DNA from: Bacteroidota bacterium
GTDB taxonomy: Bacteria; Bacteroidota; Bacteroidia; Chitinophagales; Chitinophagaceae
DNA: 8,881 bases
Assembly: GCA_023390215.1 (NCBI GenBank)
Contig: JAEWDG010000315.1
Location: forward strand, 1 to 8,881
Direction of reading: 5' to 3'
In this document: positions 1-7,600 of the stretch, in pieces
Position numbering within the stretch: position 1 is the stretch's first letter
Layout of the letters: every line of letters starts with the position of its first letter
Position numbers and translations under genes: made by a program
Notes under the pieces: generated by a model
The model's database searches: none
Told to the model about the DNA's origin: nothing
Seen by the model: the letters and a program-made list of their open reading frames with translations, nothing else

Positions 1-2273
1 GGATAAGAATGGATAAAAAACCACTTGAACCGGATTTCTCCTATGCTGTCGTCGCAGAGCCGGAAAAACTAAATGTCCGTTTCATTCAGGATGAGAAATC
101 AGCAACCATTTTAACAGATTCACTGAAGCTGGTGATCGGAAAATCGCCGTTGTCGTTTTCATTTCAAACCGCCGGTGGAAAAATTATCAATGAAGATGAG
201 CCAGGTTTGAACACGTCATGGGTTGGTGAAGAAGTAACTGCCTACCGTCATATGCAGGATAAAGAAAGATTTGTTGGGCTGGGAGAAAAAACGGGAGATC
301 TCGACCGTACCGGTAACGGATACACGAACTGGAATACCGATGCCTACGGGTATGCCACAAACCTGGATCCTATCTATTCCTCCATTCCTTTTTACATGGG
401 CTTTCACCATGGGTTGAGCTATGGTGTTTTTCTCGATAACAGCTACCAGACTGATTTCAATTTCGGCGCCAGTACCGATCGCTTCTCTTCATTTGGCGCC
501 AGGCACGGAGAAATGAATTATTATTTCATCTGGCATAGCAGGGTCGCGGATATCATTCGATCTTATACCTGGCTTACAGGACGCATGCAGATGCCGCCAC
601 TCTGGAGTTTGGGTTATCAGCAGAACCGGTACACCTATTATCCCGATACGGAAGTGATCCGCATTGCGCAAACATTAAGAGAAAAGAAAATCCCCGCAGA
701 TGGTATAACGCTCGATATTCATTATATGGACCGTTACCAGTTGTTTACATGGGACAGGGAAAGATTTCCTGATCCCAAAGCCATGACTTCAAAACTGAAA
801 TCAATGGGTTTTGAGACAACCGTGATTGTTGATCCTGGTATTAAAATAGAGCCGGGAGCACCTGCCTTCGAACGAGGACTTAAAGCAGATGTATATATCA
901 AATATGCAGATGGAAAAAATTATGCGGGAAAGGTCTGGCCAGGCTGGTGCTATTTTACAGACTATACCAGTGAAAAAGGAAGAGCTTTCTGGAAAAAAGA
1001 AGTGAAGTTCTTTTCAGATAACGGTGTGAAAGGAATCTGGAACGATATGAATGAAATCGCCACATGGGGGCAGAAGATGAGCAGCAACATCATCTTTGAT
1101 TGGGAAGGAAGGAAGACCACAAATTTGCAGGCGCATAATGTGTATGGTTTACTAATGGCGAAGTCAAGTTATGAAGGTGCAAGAGCCGCGACGAATGAGC
1201 GGCCCTTTATACTCACAAGGGCTGGTTTTGCAGGTCTGCAGCGTTACTCTGCAATATGGACTGGCGATAACAGGTCAGAAGACGATCACATGCTTTTAGG
1301 TGTACGCCTGCTGAATATCCTGGGACTGAGTGGGGTTGCCTTCACTGGAATGGATGTGGGCGGTTTCATTGGATCACCTACGCCCGAACTCTTTGCACGC
1401 TGGATGCAACTGGGGGCATTTACGCCATATTTCAGAAACCATTCTGCATTGAATACCCGTTCCGCTGAACCCTGGACCTTCGGAGAGCATGTAACTGAGA
1501 TCGTAAAAAACTATGTAAGCCTGAGATATACGCTGATGCCTTATTTATACAGCAGTTTTTATGAATCCACGCAAAGCGGGATTCCTGTATCACGGTCACT
1601 CGTAATCGAAAACCCGTTTGATGATAAGATCTATGCACCGGATTTTCAAAATGAATATTGTTTCGGGCCTTCCATACTGGTTGCACCAACAGACAGTAAA
1701 AAATCCATCACCAAAGTTTATCTGCCCGCCGGGGATTGGTACGATTTCTACAATGATGAACACATTGCCGGTAAAACAGAAAAATATTGCGACCTGAGCC
1801 TCCAGAAGCTGCCGGTTTTTGTGAAAGCAGGAAGTATCATTCCCATGCAGAGCCTGGTTCAAACGACCAGCGAAAAGCCTTCTGATACTTTATTCATTCA
1901 TCTTTATAAAGGATCCTTACCTACCCAGTATATATATTATGAAGATGATGGAAAGAGTTTTGACAATGAAAAGGGAATATTTTACAGAAGGACAATAAAA
2001 TATGATGCAGCGAAACAAATGATCATTTTTGAAAATCCTGAAGGAAGTTATCGAAGTCATTTCAGGGCTATAAAACTGGTGCTTCATGGATTTGATCCTT
2101 TAATGAGTGCTACGGTAAACGGTAAGCCTGTATCCCCAAAAAGCGAGACCTGCATGTTTCTTAATGCAGCAAATAATTTTGCACCGGTTGCACATGCATC
2201 CGTTTCCGATTACAGCCTTGTTCATAGTTTCATATTCGAAAATTCTAACGATCGTATCACAGTGAAACTGTAG
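1..2273 (+). CDS. GH31 family glycoside hydrolase (alpha-glucosidase type), 5' end outside window
   Basis: This is a retaining glycoside hydrolase of family 31, most likely an alpha-glucosidase that releases glucose from the non-reducing end of alpha-glucans or oligosaccharides. Numbering is from the ATG at 9. The N-terminal mutarotase-like beta-domain spans about 1-190 and the catalytic barrel about 195-530. The substrate-site segment LDIHYMD is at 235-241. The nucleophile is D346 in GIWNDMNE and the acid/base is D420 in WTGDN. The family signatures GMDVGGF (447-453) and YFRNHS (474-479) follow. A DUF5110-like beta-domain lies near 617-690 (YYEDDGKSF at 643-651). The frame is open to the left edge, and the codons before the ATG read Ile-Arg, giving IRMDKKP, which resembles the inside of the N-terminal GH31 domain. 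I therefore take the ATG at 9 as internal and the true start, and any signal peptide, as lying upstream. The stop is TAG at 2271-2273. Substrate preference (glucoside versus xyloside) cannot be settled from the sequence. Confidence 0.95.
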   Translation, partial: IRMDKKPLEPDFSYAVVAEPEKLNVRFIQDEKSATILTDSLKLVIGKSPLSFSFQTAGGKIINEDEPGLNTSWVGEEVTAYRHMQDKERFVGLGEKTGDLDRTGNGYTNWNTDAYGYATNLDPIYSSIPFYMGFHHGLSYGVFLDNSYQTDFNFGASTDRFSSFGARHGEMNYYFIWHSRVADIIRSYTWLTGRMQMPPLWSLGYQQNRYTYYPDTEVIRIAQTLREKKIPADGITLDIHYMDRYQLFTWDRERFPDPKAMTSKLKSMGFETTVIVDPGIKIEPGAPAFERGLKADVYIKYADGKNYAGKVWPGWCYFTDYTSEKGRAFWKKEVKFFSDNGVKGIWNDMNEIATWGQKMSSNIIFDWEGRKTTNLQAHNVYGLLMAKSSYEGARAATNERPFILTRAGFAGLQRYSAIWTGDNRSEDDHMLLGVRLLNILGLSGVAFTGMDVGGFIGSPTPELFARWMQLGAFTPYFRNHSALNTRSAEPWTFGEHVTEIVKNYVSLRYTLMPYLYSSFYESTQSGIPVSRSLVIENPFDDKIYAPDFQNEYCFGPSILVAPTDSKKSITKVYLPAGDWYDFYNDEHIAGKTEKYCDLSLQKLPVFVKAGSIIPMQSLVQTTSEKPSDTLFIHLYKGSLPTQYIYYEDDGKSFDNEKGIFYRRTIKYDAAKQMIIFENPEGSYRSHFRAIKLVLHGFDPLMSATVNGKPVSPKSETCMFLNAANNFAPVAHASVSDYSLVHSFIFENSNDRITVKL

Positions 2274-2300
2274 CGAAAAAAAGCAACATAACTTTTTGCC

Positions 2301-2308
2301 TATTTTTG
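2301..2308 (+). promoter_or_regulatory. Candidate Bacteroidota -7 box (TATTTTTG) for cphB
   Basis: TATTTTTG matches the Bacteroidota housekeeping -7 consensus TAnnTTTG exactly and lies 21 bases before the cphB ATG, which implies a short leader of roughly 15-20 bases. No TTG-type -33 element is visible at the usual distance, so the promoter call rests on the -7 box and its placement. The same octamer precedes tyrS at a similar distance. The gap carries no strong terminator after the GH31 gene, so read-through is also possible. Confidence 0.5.
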
Positions 2309-2329
2309 CGTTAACTGAGAAAGGAAAGC

Positions 2330-3226
2330 ATGCAATTTGCCAAAGGAAAATTAATGGCCATAGGTGGCGCCGAAGACAAAGGCACTGATCTCGAAACCGG
2401 CCAGATTCAACGGAACAACCTGAATTTTTTTGAGTTAGGAATTCTTCGCAGAATTGTTGAAGAGACAGGTGGGCCTCAAACACGAATCGAAGTGATAACC
2501 ACTGCCAGTATGATACCGGTTGAAGTGGGCGAGAATTACCTCAGCGCTTTTGGAAAGATTGGTTGTTCGGATATTGGTGTGATGAATATCCGGAACCGGG
2601 CAGATGTAGCAAATCCTGAATATCTGGAAAGGATTTCAAATTGCCAGGCTGTAATGTTCAGTGGAGGAAACCAATTGAGATTAACCGCAACTTTCGGTGG
2701 TACGGGTTTTCTTGAAAAGCTGCTGGAGCGCTATTGGAATGAACCGGATTTCCTGGTAGCAGGAACTTCGGCAGGAGCCATGGCCATGAGCAATACGATG
2801 ATCTATGAAGGCAACGCCACGCGTGCGCATCTCAAAGGAGAAGTAAAGATCACCACCGGCCTTGGCTTTATCGATGATGTGATCATTGATTCGCATTTTG
2901 AGAAAAGAGGCCGGTTCGGAAGACTGGCGCAGGCTGTGGCTGCTAACCCTTCTGCGATTGGTATTGGGCTTGGGGAAGATACCGGCATGCTGATCACAAA
3001 CGGGCACAGAATGGAAGCCATTGGAAGCGGGTTAGTAATGATCATAGACGGGCACGATATCAGGCACAGCAATATTGCTGATATACCGGATGGTTGCCCG
3101 ATAAGCATCGAAAACCTGAAAGTTCATTTTTGTGAGAAGGGCAACGGCTACCTCCTCAATGAAAAGAAATTTGTTCCTGAAGTTTCTGAAAACGCTGTGG
3201 TTAAAAAGCAGGTAGATGTTGAGTGA
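2330..3226 (+). CDS. cphB: Cyanophycinase (peptidase family S51)
   Basis: This is a cytoplasmic serine exopeptidase that cuts cyanophycin (multi-L-arginyl-poly-L-aspartate) into beta-Asp-Arg dipeptides, mobilising stored nitrogen. The 298 residues are the usual length for the family. The nucleophile is S147 in GTSAGA (145-150), with H189 in the DSHF motif (187-190) and E216 in LGEDTG. The spacings S to H (42) and H to E (27) equal those of the Synechocystis CphB triad S132/H174/E201. SGGNQLRL (111-118) and RGRFGRL (193-199) are further family signatures. The start is secure: an in-frame TAA lies at 2312-2314, ATG 2330 is the first ATG after it, and AAGGA sits at 2321-2325. There is no signal peptide. 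No cyanophycin synthetase or isoaspartyl dipeptidase gene is adjacent; the neighbours are a GH31 gene upstream and convergent tyrS downstream. A related S51 dipeptidase (PepE) is unlikely given the length and motifs. Confidence 0.95.
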   Translation: MQFAKGKLMAIGGAEDKGTDLETGQIQRNNLNFFELGILRRIVEETGGPQTRIEVITTASMIPVEVGENYLSAFGKIGCSDIGVMNIRNRADVANPEYLERISNCQAVMFSGGNQLRLTATFGGTGFLEKLLERYWNEPDFLVAGTSAGAMAMSNTMIYEGNATRAHLKGEVKITTGLGFIDDVIIDSHFEKRGRFGRLAQAVAANPSAIGIGLGEDTGMLITNGHRMEAIGSGLVMIIDGHDIRHSNIADIPDGCPISIENLKVHFCEKGNGYLLNEKKFVPEVSENAVVKKQVDVE

Positions 3227-3229
3227 TCA
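3224..3229. other. Abutting convergent stop codons (TGATCA palindrome)
   Basis: The TGA of cphB (3224-3226) is followed immediately by the reverse-complemented TGA of tyrS (3227-3229). The six bases form the palindrome TGATCA, so each strand reads a stop from it. The two genes have no intergenic base between them, and any transcription terminator for either must lie inside the other's coding region. Confidence 0.97.
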
Positions 3230-4510
3230 GTCTGTTGCTTCCACCAGGAAATAATTTTTCTTACCCACCTGTATTAATAAAAACCTTCCGTGTAAAAGGT
3301 CTGAAGCAGTAATTTGCTGCATTGGATCGCCGATCTTTTCCCTGTTTACGCTTACACCGCCATTCTGAATCATTTTTCTTGCTTCGCCACGGCTCTTAAA
3401 AATTCCGGTATCGGCCACCAGGCTCAAAGCGTCTATGCCTGTTGTTAGTTTTTCCTTCGGAAAGGAGTTACGGATAATTCCTTCAATAGATTGAAGGTCT
3501 TCTTCGCTCAATGCGGAAGCCGGTGTGTTTGTTTGGGCAAATAACTTTTGCGTAGTGTCGATGGCTTTATTTAATTCCTCTTCTCCATGAACCATACGCG
3601 TAACTTCTTCGGCGAGTTTTTTCTGCAGGATCCGCGCAGCGGGGTCGGCCCTGTGCGCTTCAGCAAGGTTTTCGATTTCTTCTTTTGATAGAAAGCTAAA
3701 TATTTTGATCCAGCTTTCCACATCAGCATCTGCAGCGTTTAGCCAGAACTGGTAGAAATGATAAGGTGAAGTTTTTTCTGCATCCAGCCAGATATTTCCT
3801 TTTTCAGATTTTCCGAATTTACCTCCATCGGCTTTTTTAATAAGCGGGGAAGTAAAAGCAAAAGCCTCAGCCCCCAGTTTCCGGCGGATCAGTTCAGTTC
3901 CGGTTACGATATTTCCCCACTGATCACTTCCTCCCATCTGAAGTTTGCAATTTCTGTGCTGGAACAACCAATAAAAATCGTAACCCTGTATCAGTTGATA
4001 CGTGAACTCTGTGAACGACATTCCTGTTTCTCCTTCCAGTCTTTTTTTCACACTGTCTTTGGCCATCATATAATTTACGGTTATATGTTTTCCAATATCG
4101 CGTATGAAATCCAGGAAACTGACTTCCTTAAACCAATCATAATTGTTGGCCATTTCTGCAACGTTGGAAGCGCCGGGCGTGAAATCGAGAAATTTCTCCA
4201 GTTGCCGGTGAATGCCCATAACATTCCTCTCCAGTACTTCTTTGCTTAAGAGGTTACGTTCTTCGCTTTTCCCTGATGGGTCGCCGATCATACCTGTTGC
4301 GCCTCCTACCAGGGCGATCACTTTATGACCAGCTTTTTGCATGTGCATCAGGAGTTTTATCTGAACCAGGCTGCCAATGTGAAGGCTGTCGGCCGTTGGG
4401 TCGAAACCTATATAAGCTGTAACTTTTTCCCTGCCCAGCAAGTCTTCCGTACCGGGCATGATGTCCTGTATTAACCCCCTCCACCTCAGTTCCTCAATAA
4501 TTTGGCTCAT
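3227..4510 (-). CDS. tyrS: Tyrosyl-tRNA synthetase (TyrRS, class I)
   Basis: This essential cytoplasmic enzyme activates tyrosine with ATP and charges tRNA-Tyr. The 427 residues match the usual bacterial TyrRS length (about 420-430). The Rossmann-fold class I signature HIGS is at 44-47, in the context FDPTADSLHIGS. The second ATP-binding loop is KFGKS at 231-235, the normal TyrS variant of KMSKS. Tyrosine-pocket residues correspond to those known in the Geobacillus enzyme: Y33, D77, Y171, Q175, D178 and Q197, the last within QMGGSDQWGN (191-200). A C-terminal S4 RNA-binding domain spans about 361-425. The start at 4510 gives the typical MSQIIEELRWRG N-terminus. No Shine-Dalgarno sequence is visible, only an A-rich stretch before the ATG, as is common in Bacteroidota. 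There is no T-box-like leader. The gene converges on cphB with no gap and diverges from the PorU2-like gene across 177 bases. Confidence 0.99.
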   Translation of the reverse strand: MSQIIEELRWRGLIQDIMPGTEDLLGREKVTAYIGFDPTADSLHIGSLVQIKLLMHMQKAGHKVIALVGGATGMIGDPSGKSEERNLLSKEVLERNVMGIHRQLEKFLDFTPGASNVAEMANNYDWFKEVSFLDFIRDIGKHITVNYMMAKDSVKKRLEGETGMSFTEFTYQLIQGYDFYWLFQHRNCKLQMGGSDQWGNIVTGTELIRRKLGAEAFAFTSPLIKKADGGKFGKSEKGNIWLDAEKTSPYHFYQFWLNAADADVESWIKIFSFLSKEEIENLAEAHRADPAARILQKKLAEEVTRMVHGEEELNKAIDTTQKLFAQTNTPASALSEEDLQSIEGIIRNSFPKEKLTTGIDALSLVADTGIFKSRGEARKMIQNGGVSVNREKIGDPMQQITASDLLHGRFLLIQVGKKNYFLVEATD

Positions 4511-4529
4511 ATATTGTTTTTTCAGCGGG

Positions 4530-4537
4530 CAAAAATA
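4530..4537 (-). promoter_or_regulatory. Candidate Bacteroidota -7 box (TATTTTTG) for tyrS
   Basis: On the minus strand the sequence reads TATTTTTG, an exact match to TAnnTTTG, 19 bases before the tyrS ATG. It is identical to the box before cphB. A TTG is present on the minus strand (4554-4552), but only 14 bases upstream of the box, shorter than the usual spacing, so the -33 element is uncertain. Confidence 0.5.
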
Positions 4538-4571
4538 TCGAAAAATGCTTCCAACGGCGGGCTAAAGAATT

Positions 4572-4579
4572 TATATTTG
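4572..4579 (+). promoter_or_regulatory. Possible -7 box (TATATTTG) for the PorU2-like gene
   Basis: TATATTTG in the tyrS/porU2 divergent region fits TAnnTTTG. It lies 108 bases before the ATG at 4688, which would give a leader of about 100 bases. No TTG-type -33 element is seen at standard spacing, and chance matches are common in A/T-rich DNA, so this is weak. Apart from this box, the tyrS box and the ribosome-binding region, nothing else was recognised in 4511-4687. Confidence 0.25.
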
Positions 4580-4676
4580 TATTGGTCTATTTTCTCCACT
4601 TACCTCCTGTTAAACCAGTTTTCCATATTTCCTAAAGAATAGAACTGAGCGATTCCCGGAACACCATACATAAAAC

Positions 4677-4681
4677 AAGGG
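4677..4681 (+). promoter_or_regulatory. Ribosome-binding region (AAGGG) of the PorU2-like gene
   Basis: AAGGG ends six bases before ATG 4688. Together with the in-frame TGA at 4646-4648 and the absence of another in-frame ATG between them, it fixes the start. The signal peptide that follows directly from this ATG supports the choice. Confidence 0.55.
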
Positions 4682-4687
4682 CTTTAC

Positions 4688-7600
4688 ATGAGAACCTTAC
4701 TTACGATTCTGTTCAGCATATTACTATGCCAACTTCGTGCGCAGACCTACAACAATGAATGGATAGATTTCAACAAAACCTATTATAAATTTCCGGTAGG
4801 AGCAGACGGTTTATACCGTATCTCTCAGCCTGCTTTATTGACCATTGGACTGGCTTCAACGCCCGCGCAGCATTTTCAACTTTGGAAGAACGGAAAAGAA
4901 ATTCCCCTGTACACTTCCGTAGCCTCCGGGCCGCTTGGCGCAGGAGGATATATTGAGTTTTTCGGAGAAATGAATGATGGAAAAACAGACAAAGTTCTCT
5001 ATAAGTACGATAGTCTTCAAATCGCTGATAAATGGAGCCTGTATACCGATACCTCTATGTATTTTCTCACTGTGAACAGTACCGGATCCAACAAACGATT
5101 TGCGACATTGGCGAATGATGTTGCGGGGAATAGTTTACCGGTTGAAAATAGTTTCCAGTATACATATGTAAAATATTACCGCGATGCAATCAATAACGGT
5201 TATGCTGTGGATTATGGAGAATTACTCTATTCCTCTTCTTATGAAACGGGAGAAGGCTGGACAACCAATTCCATAGCGCCCGGTTCTTTATCGGATATCA
5301 CTCCTAACCTTTATGTAGACAACAACAGTTCGGCGGGCGTCGTTTTCGATGCACAGGTGGCAGGCAATTCAGGTTACCTCCGAAGGATCTCTGTGCGTTT
5401 GAACAGTACGCAGATTGCAGATACGTTGGTAAACGGCTATACTATCAAACGTTTTCACGTTACTACCATACCAGTTTCTCAGTTAGCAGGAACCACAGCG
5501 CTTATTCAGTTTTATAACAATGGTACCGGTTCTGATAAAATCGTTATTGCGGGTTATCAGCTAACCTACCCCAGGTTATTCAATTTCGATGGGCAAACGA
5601 TGTTCCGCTTCGATATGCCTGCCGGTGGCGCGAAATATATCGAGATCAGTAATTTCAATTTCGGAAATTCAACACCCGTTTTACTGGATCCTGTTAATCA
5701 AAACCGGATCATTGGAAATATTTCAGGTTCCACCGTACGGTTCGTGTTGCCGGCTACGGCAAATCCATCAAATTATATTCTGCTGAATACGGAGGCAGCC
5801 AACATAAAAAATGTAACGAAGTTCACCCAACGAAATTTCATAAACCATCAGCTTCCTACAAATCAGGGAAACTATGTGATCATTTCTCATCCGGCATTAT
5901 ACGATGATGGAACGGGTGTTAACCAGGTTGAACAATACCGTCAGTACCGCGCAAGTACAGCGGGAGGCGGATATAGTGCAGTGATTAAGGACATTAACGA
6001 ACTGACCGATCAGTTTGCTTTTGGTATTAAACATCATCCGCTTGCCATCAGGAATTTCAGTTATTACAGCCTTGCGAATTTCACAACGCCACCCACTTAT
6101 TTTTTGTTGATGGGTAAAGGTTTGAATTATCAGGAATTCAGAAAAAGAGAAACTGATCCAAACATTTCGAAATGGGCCCTGGTTCCCACCTTCGGTTATC
6201 CCGCTTCGGATAACTTATTGTTCGCGCAACGAACCCGCTCATTCCCTGAAGTAAATCTTGGTAGGATATCTGCGGTCAGCGGAAAAGAAATAAAGCATTA
6301 TCTCGACAAAGTGAAACAGTTTGAACTTGCTCAGTTAAGTACGGATCAAACAATTGGCAGCAAAGGATGGATGAAGAATGTTGCACAGGTTACGGGTGCT
6401 ATTGATGATCCCTCGCTGTCAGCACTTATCGATTTTTTTATGTCGGGCTACAGCGCCACCATGGCGGATACATTTTATGGCGCCAAAGTGTACAACTTCA
6501 ATAAAAACTCAGGATCATTTACAGCACTGGGTACCAGGAAAACCATCGACGACCTCTTCAATGAAGGATTGAGTTACCTTACGTATTTCGGGCATTCATC
6601 TCCCAATACCCTGGAGTTTAATCTTGATGATCCCGGCAATTACAGCAACAGCGGGAAATATCCGCTGATCATGGTGAATGGTTGTAATACCGGTAATCTC
6701 TTCCTTTTTGATACGCTCCGTGCATTCAATGGAGGCACGCTCAGCGAGAAGTATGTATTCGCTGATCAGAAAGGGAGCATCGGTTTTATCGCAGATACGC
6801 ATTTTGGCTTACCTCAGCAACTGGAGTTCTTCACTTCTGAGTTTGATCAGAACCTGGCGAAAAACATGTATGGGTCGACGTTAGGGGAGATCATGCGGCA
6901 AACAGATCAGTACCTGTGCCAGAATTATTCCAATGATTACGCTACCCGTATTCATGCTGAAGAAATTGCCTATCATGGCGATCCTGCCATCAGGTTAAAC
7001 CCGTTTACCAAACCTGATTTTGCAATCCGGGATTCCCTGATCAGTCTGGCCAAAGAACCGCTCACCGTGGCGGATGCTTCTGTAGACATATCCATAAAAA
7101 TTTTAAACATCGGAAAAGCTGTGGGCGATTCCATGAATGTGATGATCCGTCACCAATTACCTGATCAGAGTATACGTTTATTGGAAACAAGACGAATTCC
7201 CTCAACAAGGTATGAGGACATTATAACAGTAAATCTGGTGATCGATCCGGTTCGGTATGCCGGTACGAATAAAATTCTTGTGTCTGTTGATCCGGGGGAT
7301 GAGATTTCTGAATTGTCTGAATCCAATAATACAGCTTCCAAAACATTTGAAATTTTGAGGGACGATATACGCCCTGTGTTTCCATACAGATATTCGATCA
7401 TTGGAAATGATGCCAGTCTCGAACTTTTTGGTTCAACCGCTGACCCGCTAAATGCAGAAAAGACTTATGTACTTGAAATGGATACCACCAGGCTTTACAA
7501 TTCCCCTATAAAAATATCCCGCTCTCTTAGTTCAAAAGGAGGCGCGATCAAATTTACTCCGGGATCTGTCCTTCTTGACAGCACGGTGTATTACTGGAGG

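Noticed and set aside
2278..2297. Hairpin AAAAAG - 8-base loop - CTTTTT after the GH31 stop
   Set aside because: The six-pair stem has a single G-C pair and is too weak for a convincing intrinsic terminator. The T-rich part also overlaps the start of the promoter region.
2100..2483. 127-codon minus-strand open frame across the GH31/cphB junction
   Set aside because: It overlaps the end of GH31 and the start of cphB, both secure genes, and its translation is Cys-rich and unlike any known family.
3956..4249. 97-codon open frame antisense to tyrS
   Set aside because: It lies wholly inside the conserved catalytic region of tyrS on the other strand, has no recognisable protein features and no clear start signals.
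4511..4687. Riboswitch, T-box or small RNA in the divergent region
   Set aside because: No strong paired structure, conserved T-box sequence or terminator/antiterminator arrangement could be seen by eye.
4688..4741. Possible lipoprotein signal (Cys14 in ILLCQ)
   Set aside because: The residue before Cys is Leu, where a lipobox needs Gly, Ala or Ser. The LRA/QT site gives a normal signal peptidase I cleavage.
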